A stretch of 64,000 nucleotides of DNA from the NCBI GenBank assembly GCA_910589415.1, contig OU342637.1:34626162-34690161 (forward strand), given 5' to 3'. A model generated the notes under the pieces. That model was not told the DNA's origin and searched no databases. It saw only the letters and a program-made list of their open reading frames with translations. The stretch's first letter is position 1; each line of letters begins with the position of its first letter. Positions 48,201 through 61,268 of the stretch are shown here, one piece after another. A program made the translations under genes and the position numbers. This DNA is from Malachius bipustulatus. Lineage: Eukaryota; Arthropoda; Insecta; Coleoptera; Melyridae.

Positions 48201-49789
48201 AAAAAGAAATAATCTATAAAATTAAAAAAAAAAAATTCTTTGGTCGAAAAAGAAGGAAAATGTTTATCTTAGAATGACGAATGACGTATGTATGAGGTCA
48301 TATTGCTTGCCTTATGGTTTTCTGGTGGATGGGTTTTGCTTATGACATCATTCGGTGAAAATATTTTCTAGTTTTATTTGGAAAACAAAAGAAAAAAATC
48401 ATTATGAAACCATTATGACCATAAGAGAAACAAAAGTTGACTATGAAAATTCTTCAAGCTAATCGGGTTTGGAATTTCTAAGATGTAAAGTCGATAGCTC
48501 ATAATAACTTACGTCAACCTGCAAAATAGTATATTATGCAACGAGCTTATAATGAAGGCTGTTAATACGTGAGTCTGATGGTTAAGTGTCTTAACCATCA
48601 TAAGAGCGTATTAATAGCCATTATCTGCGAGTTCCATACACTATTTTTTCTACGACCCTTTTTTATTTCATAGAAAATATTAAAAAATTATATATTTTGA
48701 ATATTAAACTTGTGTTGACATTATAATTATTAACAACATTGCCAGCCAATAATTACGATATCGTTTACCTGCGCACGCGACGGTCGCAGCGTTGCCGCTT
48801 TGAATACTATCACGGAGCACTACGAATAATATAATACTTTATCTTCTTTCTTTTACATCGATATACCTACCTATCAAATTAATTAAGGTAACATAAAATC
48901 TTGATAAATTTTCTTTGAATGTTGCTTATGTTCTAAATTAAATAAACGTTCAGAATTTTTTTTCAGAAATACAGAACTCATATTACAAGGCAACTTTTGT
49001 CGTGAGTATGACAACTCTGTGAGTTCGGTTGGTTTGGACCGACCCGATTGTGAGGGAGAGGGAAAAACCGATTCGATTGCAAATGCTCCTCTGCCATTGG
49101 ATAGCTTGACCAGTGCTTTAATGAAAATTTGTATCTTAATGAGACCCATTAAAGCACTGGTGATTCATATTTAATATGCATATTAAAGGTTAGGAGTAGA
49201 AAAAATTTATTATTTCATCTATTCCTGTTAGATAACAGATACATTATTAGTCTAATTTTAACTAATTAATGGCATGTATTACCTAGAATTGCCCTATCGA
49301 ATAATAGTGTCTTCTCGTTAATGTCAGTTGTTTAACTTTCTATGCTGTCGTACGTATGTCAGATTCAAACTACTGCCTACTGTCAATGTTGTGCTTGCGT
49401 TATTGTAGAGTCCTTAAACGCCAGATTTACGTTTAATAAAATGTTATAAAAATATGAAAGCCACAAACATTTTAGGATGATTTAGATTTTTCAACTAGTA
49501 ATAGACGAAGCTACTTATCATAATACTAAAAGAAACATGTTTTAGTATGAAAGCCTTTGTCAACCGTTGGTGTTAAAGCTAATGCTTTGTAACGCTGCCA
49601 ATAATAGGTCCGTAGTCGACTGATGAGAGTAGTGACAGCTAAGCAAGATAATAAAACACGCACAATATTTGCTTATATTTAGTGTTTACTCAATTTTACA
49701 ATCTAAATTATTGTATTATAAAAATTGAATCTAGAAATAATAAAACATAATAATACAGGTTGTTCTTCCAAGAAAATAACTTACTTTTT
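45203..49789. other. DNA upstream of the cotransporter, no gene seen
   Basis: No coding gene recognised. The regions at about 47330-47600 and 48290-48540 hold further copies of the CCGCCATAT dispersed family. A 15-bp inverted repeat, ACCAGTGCTTTAATG, occurs at about 49109-49165. Confidence 0.4.
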
Positions 49790-50036
49790 GTCTTAAAAAG
49801 AGTCTACACACTTAAAAAACATCGGTCTTAGCTTTGTAGATGAGACACAGTTGCTCCACTATGGTAATTTTGGCTTCGAGAACTAGCTCATTAAGCCACA
49901 GAATAGTTTTAATCCAATTAATAGTTATATAGACGAACACAATAGCTAAGAAAAGAGTAGGATTTGAACCTACGTGGTAACAGTCAACAGATTAGTAGTC
50001 TGCACTTCTAATCCGCTGAGCTACCTCCCGCTCAAG
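49790..50036 (-). mobile_element. tRNA-derived SINE, copy 2
   Basis: On the minus strand the head shows A box TAGCTCAGCGGA (50012-50023) and B box GGTTCAAATCC (49960-49970). The body (CTATTCTGTGGCTTAATGAG, CGAAGCCAAAATTACCATAG) matches the plus-strand copy at 20021-20247. Confidence 0.85.
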
Positions 50037-50283
50037 GAAGATATATAATATATCGAATAATACGCGAAAACGCCATGCAGGGGGCCATTCTCGAGTTCGT
50101 GGGAATGGAATGATCACCGGAGGTCGTTCCCATTCAAAGTGCAAACAGCTGGATGTCATATTTTTGGTACATTTGGTTACAAGTGTCAGGCGTAGGTAGC
50201 AAGTAGCAAAACTAAAAAATGAAAAGAGAAACAAAATATTAACACTACTAGAGAACGAGGAATCCTATTTTGGTGTATACATA

Positions 50284-51115
50284 CAGGGTGATTGATTGAA
50301 ACGCCACATTAGAAAAAGTTCGACTTTCAAATGATCTAGGAATCTGAAATTTGGAACTTAGGCAACATACCTAATGACGAGTCAAAATGAAATATTACCA
50401 AGATGGTAGAACATTTAAAATGGCGAAAGCAATGATGGCCATCTTTGTTTTTTTAAATGGGACACCCTATATTTTATTGCATTTTCAGATCGTCTGAGAA
50501 AATGTAATAACAATGGTGCTTATAGTTGTATTTTAAATTGAGTAGGCCATGAGTTATAAACAAGTGAAAATCGTGATTTTCCAACTTTAAAGACATTTAT
50601 CACGAAAACGGCTCAAGATATCAGAAAACGGCTTACATGTCCCTATCTTAACTTTTTATAAGGCATCCAAATATGCAGTTGAAATCTTTATACAAGGTGG
50701 TGGAAATTGTCAGATTTTTCATCACCCTGTATAAACAGTTCAACTCTACAGTAGGATACCAGATGAAAAGTTAAGATAGGGACATGTAAGCCGTTTTCGT
50801 GGTAAATGTCTTTAAAGTTGGAAAATCACGATTTTCACTTGTTTATAACTGATGGCCTACTCAATTTAAAATACAACTATAAGCACCATTGTTATTACAT
50901 TTTCTCAGACGATCTGAAAATGCAATAATATATGGGGTGTCCCATTTAAAAAAACAAGGATGGCCATTGCTTTCGCCATTTTAAATGTTCTACCATCTTG
51001 GTAATATTTCATTTTGACTTGTTATTAGGTATGTTGCCTAAGTTTCAAATTTCAGATTCCTAGATCATTTGGAAGTCGAACTTTTTCTAATGTGGCGTTT
51101 CAATCAATCACCCTG
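50284..51115. mobile_element. Palindromic foldback element with CAGGGTGATTG ends and TA flanks
   Basis: Ends CAGGGTGATTGATTGAAACG and its mirror CGTTTCAATCAATCACCCTG are perfect. The arms (50284 to about 50668 and about 50757 to 51115) are closely matched, and the element is flanked by TA on both sides. The loop holds a second inner pair, ACAAGGTG...CACCCTGTATA. No coding capacity. Confidence 0.88.
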
Positions 51116-51117
51116 TA

Positions 51118-53710
51118 TACTAAAAACATAATATTATGGGTCTAAGAAGCTGTAGATTTTAGTATTTGGTATCATTTTTTAACTGGATATCTTAAACAGT
51201 TGCTGAGAAAATGGGCCTTGACAGACACACGGACAACGGATATTGAGCACGAATAAGTTGCAGCAATATTCACTAAAAAGTGACCACTTTTTGGCCACCT
51301 GTATTAAAAATTTGAATTCTCTCATTACTGACATTACATTTCATGAATATTTAACGAGTGTCGTCCAAATTTCCTGTAAAACGTTTGTTTCCGAAATATC
51401 CATTTTTTTTTCTTTTTTTTTCTAATTTTTTAGTTTAGATAAACGCTATTATCTCTAGAACTAAAATTAACACAATGGATCTAGTGTGCTTAGATTTAAT
51501 CTCTTGAAAAGCACAAACTTATGACAAAAAAAAATATAAAGAGATGGATAGCAAAAAAATTTCCCATATGGTGCGGGCACTCAATGGAAAAACTTATTCC
51601 CAACTTTTTTGCGGTCAATATAGATTACTTTAAAATTTTCACATAAAAATGTATAACTTATTATAATATTATAATCTTACAATCTAGATTACAATATTGA
51701 ATAACCTATGGTTTATGAAGTCAATGGATCCGTTACAACGCACCCTTTTTTGTTACGGGGTAGCAATGGAGAGCGACTAATATTGTGTAATCAATTAAAG
51801 GAAGTTATTATAATTTGGGAGTTTTCTATTCCTTGAAATTAAAATACTAGCTATTAATTATTATAATAACAATAACTTACCTTTATTATTATCCATATTC
51901 ATAAAACAATATCATCATCACCACCAAACGTAAGTAAAGAACGACCTATAGCAAATATAGGTTAGGTTTTATTATTCCATTTAAAACTTTTAAATGGTAA
52001 GCTGCATTTCGAATTGCAAGAATATTTTCAGTCAACTTTCCGAAACGCACATTATTGAAACATTCCAAACGCAAGATTATTTTTGCCACGCCAGTGACCT
52101 TCAAAATTATTACGTTGCTGAAGTAAGTTTGCAGTGTGGTTTTACCAGTAAGCTTGCTGAAACATTGCAGCTGCAACATTACTTTCTTAGCTTATCGGAA
52201 GGTTTCAGCTACTTACCTGTAATGTTTTTCAATTTTCAATGTCCAGTAATCTAAATAAGAACTTCTTATCCTATCCTTTTAAAAATAAGGTTCATCAAGA
52301 TGTAATAAAACCTACCTGACAAACTTTCGTGTATGTACTTATAGCATGTATGTACTTAATTCTGTGCGCCGTATTTTCTGCAACCATAATTGCCTGCTGA
52401 GTGTTGTTTTTTTAGCATAGAAAAATACTGACAGAGGACTATATTAAGTTTCGAATAACCTGATTTAATAATAATTTGTGTAAATTTTCAGATGGTTGTA
52501 CGCTTGTGAAAAAAATGACATTTTTTGAAGTTAATTTTACAGTCGGTATTGCTGGTTACCCTAGGTCTAGGTTGACGGGTTTTCATGAGAAACTCACGTG
52601 GGAATCGACTCCCATGAACTCGAGAATAGCCCTCCTGATATAATACGAGAAAAAAACAACAAATAAATAAAGCCAAAAATAAATGATTTATTGCCTGCAA
52701 AATCAAAAGTGAAATACGATGCGCGACGAAATCTTTCACCCGGATTTTGATTTTGGTTTTCCAATTAATTTTACGAATTTTCAGTCGATATTGTACTATT
52801 TTCTATATTTTTGCAATATTTCAATAACCAAATTATTTACTTAGAGAGAACCGTATTTTTTAATAAATAAAACTGCATTCCATTAAACTTTTTTTTACAT
52901 AAGTATAAGTAATTTAATTCTACAGTAAGGGAAATTATTTTTATTCAAATATATTCGTAGATGAAGTATAATTATTACACTCGCGTATAATGGCTATATT
53001 ATCCACTTGATATTATAGCACTTGCCAGGGCCTCGTGCTGCAATTTTCCCATTCGTGGATGATAGATGTCATTATAAGCTTCTTGAATACTATAGGTACT
53101 ATATGTATTTTCAAGAATAAAAAAGATATGTCTAAAAAATAAATCTCAATTTTCAGTGTTTTCCGCTTGTCTCAGCAACGACTGGAGCTATCCTACTTCT
53201 TTTCAGATTACAAATAATCATCATAAGTTCATTAGATATGTCAGATGGAACGGTCTGCATTTGCATTAAATCTGAAGAGCTTGTGAGATTTAAATGTTTA
53301 TCAATTGTAATAAAAATAATGAGCGCAAGAAACTAAAGCATCAATTTATTCGTGTCCTTTACAGGATAATTGCTGCAACAATTCAAGATTTCTGAGATAA
53401 GAACAGAACGCAGCTCATAGAACTCTGGCATCAATTTGTTAAAAATAATTCCAGTCAATGTTGGTCTTAACTGGATCAATAATAGTTTACAGATTTTTAG
53501 ACTTATTTGTGATTTTTTAATAGAGACAGATACTGAGTCTAAAAAAGTGAATTTTTATTTTAACTGTATTTTTGTAAATTTTAACATCGAAAGATGTACC
53601 AATGAAAACACTCTTTCCAAACAGCCTGGTATGGTAAGGGGCGGCACTAGTAGAACACTTCAGCCAAGTTTCCCCCCCCCCCCCCCCCGGATTCCGTGAA
53701 GGGTGCATGG
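51118..53710. other. Intergenic DNA, no gene seen
   Basis: No exon or TE protein recognised. A C-homopolymer of about 17 bases lies at 53671-53688. Confidence 0.35.
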
Positions 53711-53718
53711 CCGCTATG

Positions 53719-55139
53719 CAGCGCCGGATTACCCACAAGGCTACCTAGGCTGTAGCCTAGGGGCGCAAAGCTTGGTGGGGCGCCGCAGGCGCCCTTAAAA
53801 CTTGTAAATGTGTAAATGCATAAATACTTAGGTAGGTACTAAAAATAATGAAATATACATTTCCGAGTTAGGATAATATAATACCTACCTACTGCCCGCA
53901 CGCTGGCGACAAGTTCATAGGGGCGGCGGGCGGGAGAAAAAAACATCTTAATTCATAACAATAACAAAAATTATCAAAATATCATGATAAAATTAATTAC
54001 TAGGTGGGTAGTATAGCCAAGGAGGCGGGGGGCGCGTGCAGGATCCTGGGCAACTTTTCACAATATTACATAATCAGGGCCTTTCTAACCACAGAATTAA
54101 TAGGGCTGTAGGCAAGGGGCGCAAGCCTTTTGGTGGCGGATGTTTTTATTGAAGTATAATATTTTTTGTGATTATTTATTAGTCATTTAGTTATTATAGT
54201 TTTCACATCTCAGTACCTACATGTTTAACTAAGTAGTGGGAAATTGCGTAACTTTTAACATTGAAAAGAATTTCGCTTGCTGCGCATTTTCTTTGGAGCC
54301 CGACATACATAACTAGTGTTAAATTATTTAGAATTCATACTGAACTAACTTATTTGTAATCCATCAGTCATCATTGGCTTATTCCCAGCGTTAGCTATCC
54401 TTTACGCATTTCATCTGAGAAAAGGGCACATTACTTTCAGTGGCCCATAGGCCCCAAATATCTTAGAACGGCTCTGGCCTGTACAGACTACCCGCGGAAC
54501 GCCGAACCTGATTCATGTTCTTCTATAATAAAATTAGGTACCTAGAGTTCTATACTATTTTCCTTTTCTTGAAAAATTCGTGATACATATGCATGTCTTG
54601 GTTCTTGAATTGACGATATCGAACAACGAAGGCTTTGGCCATATTAAAACCAGATGGTGGCTCTAACCCAACTTCTATTCAACTCTATATATTATCCGGC
54701 GGACCTTTCCAATGCTTGAACGTAATGCGAAAATGTATAGCTAACAGTATAAATGCAATTATTCCTTATAGTGTGATTAACATTTTCGCACTTGTTTTTT
54801 CCAAAATTTTCTCGGGGGGGAACCCCCGAACCCCCCTCATTCCTGGGGGATACTCCGTACCCCCCAGACCCCCCGGTTGGACTCTATAATACTAGCATAT
54901 CTTTGACATAATTCACTCACAAAAAGCGCAGCAGAATTTACCTAATGAAATACCTACACATTTCTTTCTATTAATGTCTAATTTTACATACAAAAAATTT
55001 CTCTTTGCCATTCCTTAGATAGAGATTTTTCCATAAGAGGGGAGAGAGGGCGAGAGGGCGACAATTACTAAAATTCAACTAAAAAGGGGCGCTGTTATTT
55101 AATTAGCCTAGGGCGCTGCAAACCTGTAATCCGGCGCTG
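53719..55139. mobile_element. hAT-type non-autonomous transposon with perfect 8-bp target duplication
   Basis: The 14-bp terminal inverted repeat CAGCGCCGGATTAC is exact at both ends, and an exact 8-bp direct repeat CCGCTATG flanks the element (53711-53718 and 55140-55147). CAG-starting ends with an 8-bp duplication define the hAT superfamily. The 1421-bp interior has no transposase. Subterminal GC-rich blocks around GCCTAGGGGCGC are present at both ends. Confidence 0.9.
54075..54476. mobile_element. Possible second hAT-like element nested inside the first
   Basis: CAGGGCCTTTCTAACC at 54075 and, in reverse complement at 54476, CAGAGCCGTTCTAAGA resemble the common hAT end CAGGGCCGNTCTAAG. No matching 8-bp duplication is visible, so the call is tentative. 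Confidence 0.4.
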
Positions 55140-55147
55140 CCGCTATG

Positions 55148-56560
55148 AATTTGAATGGATTGAATTTAAGGGATAAAACTATGTATCTCGGAAAATATCG
55201 ACTCTACATAAAAAAGTACTATTATAAAAATTATTGTTAAGTGAGATATATGTATCATGCATATCCAGTAATTTCTATTTCGAACCTTTTTGTAAATTTC
55301 TTATTGTTCAAAAGATATATTATCAATCAAGTATCATCCTTATCAATTTTTGGAATAGTATTATTAGCCGATATTTACGTGTCAAGCTTCTAATTAACAC
55401 AATTCAAAAGTGGTTTATGACTGGAATATAAGAAATTGTAGCTTATTTTATATCCAAATGTCTCTAGATATTACATGCAGAATTAATAATATTACATCGA
55501 ATGTAACACTTAACTAGGTAACATTGTAAAGGAAGTAGGTAAATTAAGTCAGTGAAGAGAAGAGTAGAGTCTTTAACCATTGTCATATCGCTGTGCCCAA
55601 TATTCCCCAAGCTGGAGATAAGTGAATCAATTTTCTGGCTAATTTAATTACTTCGCTTTGTTCCTGAATAACTATTTGATTCTATTAAGGGTCGGACTGG
55701 ACTGGAGAGCCTCACAGAGAAATACTGAGAGATCAAAGGCACATCTATACATAGAGAACGATTGGGAAATATTCTAACTATTATTTTTATTTGTAACATT
55801 ATTTATTATTTATTATTTTAATTAGTAGTAATTAGCACCAACAAAAAAAAAACTAAGCATAAAATTACCTAGCTACGAACCAAGAAGTTCAAAAGAAGAC
55901 CTCGAAAGCTATCAAGTGAATTCAATACTTATCCTAAGGAAAAAGTTTTGTGCTTTCCCAAAATTAAATAGATTATTGATTGGCTACCTGGTAACTTCAC
56001 GCCTTAGATTCCTTGAAAATCGGTGCCTGACCTGGATAATCACCCATCAATTAATTGGCATTTCTTCTTCATCAACAACGATCCAATTTTGAAGAATGTG
56101 GTGAAGAGATTGCATGAATAAAGGAATAACTGAAAACTCAACAAATAAAGCTTTTTTTAAAGGAGAATACTGCCAGATTTCAACATTTGAGAACAGTAGC
56201 GTATACCTGGTGTCCCGTAGTTAGCGTGCAATACTGAAACAGCAGATTCTATTTTCAAAAATTTGAAAAAAAAGTTTCTATAAAAAGAGGTCTAGAAATG
56301 CTTCCTAAGGGGGCTACAGCCCCCGAAAGGGGAGCCCATGAAGATGGTTTTTATTTAATATCTCCGAAACCGTTCAAGATAGAAAAGTAAAATTTAGAGA
56401 ATTTATCAAACTTTTTATGGCCAATAAGATGCAATTACAACAATTTTAAATTTCCCATTAGGGCAGGTCAGATAAGTGAGGAGTAAGATTAAAACCACCC
56501 TAAATTTTTTTGTTCGTACCTCGTGCCAGGATCTGATATCAGATAACGAAATGTTGAAGT
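55148..56560. other. Intergenic DNA, no gene seen
   Basis: Nothing coding recognised. The stretch at about 56215-56240 (GGTGTCCCGTAGTTAGCGTG) may be the terminus of the transposon whose transposase fragment follows. Confidence 0.35.
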
Positions 56561-56569
56561 TGTTTCCGG

Positions 56570-56815
56570 TCAGTTTTTTTTTACTTCAGCAACTGCTCAA
56601 AATCCATTTTGGTCAACGCATAATCGAGCCCGACGACTCAGAGCTCGAGAGCTCTCAAAATTTGGAATCGGTTCCTTTTAATTCCATTGGCAGCTTCATT
56701 TATTCTTTGCAGCAGCTCCTCGCGCGTGTTAACTTCAGTCGCCTACATCAAAAAATTTAGATGCCCCAAAAATAAAAGTCTAGAGGGTTTAAGTCGGGTT
56801 CGATGAATGTTGGAT
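56570..56815 (-). pseudogene. C-terminal fragment of an IS630/Tc-like DDE transposase
   Basis: The minus strand reads, with frameshifts, a degraded LNPLDFYFWGHL-like block (visible as SRLLFLGHLNF), then TREELLQRINEAANGI and a terminal segment ending MDFEQLLK and a stop. This is the C-terminus of a DDE transposase group common in insects (DLNPLDFYLWG ... LxxRIxxA ... GGHFEHLL). The copy is dead. Confidence 0.55.
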
Positions 56816-57799
56816 GAATGTTGATTGAAGTCGCTAGAAGACAATGGTCTCAAGATTTTAAGATCGTAAAAAGACGGTGCATAGATCGTGTTTGTTCCTT
56901 TGACAAACTGATGTGAATCCGATTTACTTTTCATCCATGATGCACCCACCCCCACACCGATGGTCGGTCGTTATGAATACATGGGATCAATTTCAACAAA
57001 GATGGCAAAGTCAAGTGAGAGTGTAACCAATAGAACAAATATGGGATGGATGAAGTAGTGGAGACGATTTGCTGACGCAATGTGCATCAAGAAGATGCCC
57101 ATTAAACTTAGAAGCAGTTCTACAAAATAGCAATAAGACCCGCAAAAGTTTTATACTACGGAGTGCTGAGTATCCACTAAACAACACCAGTCAAAATTTT
57201 ACACAACGGATAGACCAGTACAATCGTCCTCAAAAATATCCTCAGTAGTTTGCGCTACCAGGCCCAAATTTAGTACTATTCGAAATTCGATAGAAGACCA
57301 TTAAGAGATGGTAAATCCAAATTTACAGCACCCACTCCATAGTCCCACTCCTTTAAATTCTCATCCTGATGAGATTTGTTAAATTTCAAATTTCAAAATT
57401 AGTAAAATTCATATCATTGAGTAAAGTTTTGTATCAAAGGCCTATCTCTTCTGCTAAGAATTTAAAGATAGATGGGACTATAAACATCCTCACAGACATA
57501 ATTATAAGACTAGCAAAATGAAAAAATGCTTAATTTTTGTGTAGATAATTTATACCTTTGAAATGAGGTATCACACGACCCCCCATGTAATTAGAATTTT
57601 GACGTGGACAGGGTCTGCAATGTTATTTTTGAAATTTCACACATCAGTGCTACGTCAAAAATTTGTAAAATTCATTTTATTTGGTTCAGAATTTAAATGG
57701 GAGGGGGGTAATATAGACGTCCCCGCTCTCGTTGAGCTAACCCTTAGGACGGTGACAGATGAGTGCATACTAACTCTTATTCTAGAGATTATCGTAACA

Positions 57800-58390
57800 T
57801 CAAATACACGTAACATATTCGCTGCTTTTTCATGTGCCGTCTCCTCTAAGAAGGTCAACGAAAAATTTAACTTTCGAAGCTGCTGTTTTGAATAGTTCAG
57901 CTGTTGTTTTTCCAGACCATGTTCTTAAATTCCTCAACCAGGAATCTTTTCTACGTCCAGGGCTCCTTCTGCTGTCAATTTACTTTGAATAATCAGATGT
58001 AATACTTCGTACTACTTGTCTCCGCGCATGACATGTCCAAAGCACTCAAATTTTCTATTTTTGATGGTATAAAGAAATTCTGTTTGAAGTATTCATTCTG
58101 TTCCGGACTTCTTCGTTCCATAATCTCTCAATCCACGATATTCTCAGCATGCGTCGATATGATCACATCTCTAAGGCGTTAATTTTTTTGGACACTGTTT
58201 CTGTTACCGTCCGCATGCTTCCATACCATACAAAACCACCGGGAACACATAACACTTGAGAATATGCTTTCTGAGTACGATGTCACAGCTACGCTTACGG
58301 AGAAATGTCTTCATTTTCATAAAGACAATAATTATGGCTTGCCTGATGCGACACTAAATTTCCGATTCTTCTCTTAAGTGTCGTCGTTCG
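57800..58390 (-). pseudogene. 3' end of a LINE, endonuclease/RT type without RNase H
   Basis: The minus strand reads, with stops and shifts, CYVFPVVLYGMEA, NALEM.SYRRMLRISWIERL, RNRMNT, GHVMRG, GRRKDSWLRNLRTWSGKTTA then ELF and finally LRGDGT followed by a stop. This matches the C-terminal region of a widespread arthropod LINE (consensus LYGxExW ... YRRxLRISWxD ... LGHVMR ... GRRRxSWLRNLRxW). Non-functional. Confidence 0.7.
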
Positions 58391-58489
58391 AGATTGCTTC
58401 AAAGTATTTATTATATGAGTGAATCCGCTGTATCATACCATGTATGTAGTATGTAGTTATGTAGTATACCATCTCAGTTCTGCTTCAAC

Positions 58490-59395
58490 AAAAAATTCCA
58501 CATCCTCTTCCCTGACAGGACGGACTGGAAAAACGGCATCCCATTTTTCGCTCACTCGATCTGGTACACGGATGGTTCCAGAACGCCCCAAGACACTGGA
58601 GCCGGCGTATACGAAAAATCAAAACAAGTTAAAATGGCGATCAGTCTTGGCCACGGTGTTTCCGGCCGAGACGGTTGCTATCCAGCATTTTGCTAAATAA
58701 ATCAGAGGACTTAACTTGACTCACACAAGAATAGCGGTCTGTACTGACAACCAAGCTGCATTAAAGGCATTGGCCTCGCCAGTAATCACATCATTAAACG
58801 TGATGGACTGCAGGAATGCCCTGGAGGACATATCTGACACCAACAACGTTACTCTGGTATGGATACCAGGGCACTCAGGGCTAGAGGGTAACGAGAAGAC
58901 GGATACACTGGCCCACAAGGGATCAGAGACTGCCACCATCGGACCCGAACCCTACTGGGGGAAAAAAAAGCCTCAAGAGAAGCACAGGGCAGAGGCATGC
59001 AAAGAAGTTCATCAAAGAACCCTCGTATGCGGTTACGACAAACCTACTAGGCCTCAATTGTATCAGACTGAGGATAACGGTAGGCCTGCTCACAGGACAC
59101 TGTCGACTCCGCAAACACTTAACCAGGGTTCTTCCGCTTCTGCCTCGAAGACGGAAAAACGGCGGAGCACGTTCTCTGCCATTGTGAAGGACTATCTAGG
59201 TCCCGGTTCCTGTCCCTAGGTGCTGAAAGACCTACGCCAGAGAGCTACATTAGGTCTCCCAACCCAACAGACTCTGGAAGTTGGTAAAACAACTAGAGCT
59301 GGAAGAGGAGAAAAACTATAGGGAGGGCACAATAGATCTCAACAGGTCGCAGTGCACACCTACAGAAGGCCTCCCATTACAGTCTACAATCTACA
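58490..59395 (+). pseudogene. LINE fragment: RNase H, zinc knuckle and 3' tail
   Basis: From about 58,555 IWYTDGSRTPQDTGAGVYEK is followed after a frameshift by CTDNQAALKALASPV, VTLVWIPGHSGLEGNEKTDT then LAHKGSE, and GPEPYWG, the RNase H and GPEP motifs of I/Jockey/R1-group LINEs. A degraded zinc-knuckle region and the typical tail near TIDLNRSQCTPTEGLPL follow, ending about 59,395. It lies tail-to-tail with the LINE at 57800-58390. Confidence 0.8.
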
Positions 59396-61268
59396 GGTAT
59401 GTTTCAACATTTTTAATGCAATAAATCTTCAATTTATTATGTGTAAATTCTTCTTGTTGGATGTTGAAAGAAAGTGTTTGTTATTGTCAATACAAACATC
59501 CCAACAGACCTGAGCAGCTAGTTGATTTGTTCATAGAATTCTTCTATAAGTTTGTCCTCTTTGTCGGGCGTACCTACACCTGTATCAAAGTTATGTCCAA
59601 TGGATTTCCAGTAACTTGTAGCATTATTCCCTGCTTGATAATATGTATAATTCTAGTCGATTAGAAGGCAGTTTTGTACATGTTTTCCTTGTTAAAAGAC
59701 CCCGGCACTCGAGGAAGAAATGACTTATGTATTTTATATTTTATCCAAGGAGATTAGTTCTAATTATTTTTATCGATGTGTTCTTTATCATTTGTTAGGT
59801 GTGAGTCCGTCTCTGAGCGAATTGATTTATTTAGCGAAAATTAAAGTTAGTTTCCGATAAAGTGACTGCTTTATGACCCCCGTGACGTCGCGTCATCGCA
59901 GTGACAGTGAGTAGCCGCGCCCAACATTAAAGCGATTAATTTTTAATATTCTAGATCGAGGCAGGTAGGTACGCGGCATGGAGTTTTCCTAGATGAACTC
60001 TTCGTTCACCCCTGTCGTCTTGTCTAAACCAATAATAAAGAGTATAAACGTTCTACGTAGTAAAATCCAGACCTTGTCGCATTTAATAGGCCACCTTGAA
60101 ATCTGATACACCTGGAGAAAATATCGGCCGTTGTTCTCGACTCATTTGTATAAAAGCTTGGATGTAATTTTTTTAATCGAAGCGATATAACAGTTGTTTC
60201 ATAATATGGGCTTCTAGTTTTAGGTTTCTTCATCAAATTATTGTTGTTTTTGCGATTGATTGCTGTTTTACTCATGTCATTGAATACAGAGACTATTCTA
60301 TAATAATAGACAGAATTATATAAGAGATAATTACTTTTTCTCAAGTTTCCATAATGTTATAATCTTGGAATCTTCCACCAATTTATTGTTTTTTAGATTC
60401 TGAGTAAGCAAGATCATAATGTACAATTATTATTATTCTCATATACTTCTGCATTATTCCCGATACAATTAGCTGATTTCTCCACTTGGTCAGAGTTCTT
60501 TAACATGTTAGTTTTGTACATGAAGCATTTCATAGTTTTCAGCTGAGGTCTCGGTACACCTACATACTGGTTTAGTTAAAAGAGCATAGCTCTGAATCAT
60601 TTTATTTCACTTGTCACTATTCACTTATCTTCATCGCGTGTCATTATTACAACTTTATACTTTAATTTTTATAATTTTTGTTCGATGGATTTTTGCGTGT
60701 GTCCAAATTCAGACTACGACAAACGAAGATATGCAGCTTACACTTTTCATGCTGATGTACAGATGTTTATAAAACGTTTAGCTTTACAGCTAGGCTCAGA
60801 GAAAAAAGACAGAACATGTAAACGTCAGCGTAGTTTGCAACAAAGGATAGTTCGTTTGCTACCGCTTGTGCACTCAGAGACGTCCGAGAAGATTTCCGAG
60901 AAGGTTAAATAAAAATGTGTAGCTGAAAATGATTAACACAACCAAGAAGACACTTCAGTTCGAAAATTGTTGCGTACATTGAGTCCCTGATAAGTGGTAC
61001 TTCTTTACATAGTACCCGACCAACAATACACAAATGTACAAACGTTTACATACTTTTATTATCTATTCAGTTATAAAACTACCGTACACCTAATTACAGC
61101 AACATCGGAATGTCACTTTTCTTAAAAGTAGTGTAGTAGAAAAGTAAGTAAGTGTAAAAGAAAAGTAGTGAAATACGTTTCTATTATCCATCAATATACG
61201 GCAGAATTTATAAAACATTAGTGTTTTATTCATCATCAATAAGTATGCAGAGATTCTACAAAGTAAGG
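59396..61268. other. Intergenic DNA, no gene seen
   Basis: An open frame of 75 codons at 60685-60912 is basic and lacks any recognised motif. Otherwise nothing is seen. Confidence 0.35.

Noticed and set aside
48883..49149. 88-codon minus-strand frame
   Set aside because: No recognisable domain; one end overlaps a short inverted repeat (ACCAGTGCTTTAATG), suggesting repeat DNA.
49109..49165. Pre-miRNA-like hairpin
   Set aside because: The 15-bp stem with a loop of about 27 bases is too short for a miRNA precursor and is more likely a transposon terminus.
60685..60912. Small basic protein
   Set aside because: Starts after AT-rich DNA and lacks a recognised motif or signal; cannot be distinguished from chance.
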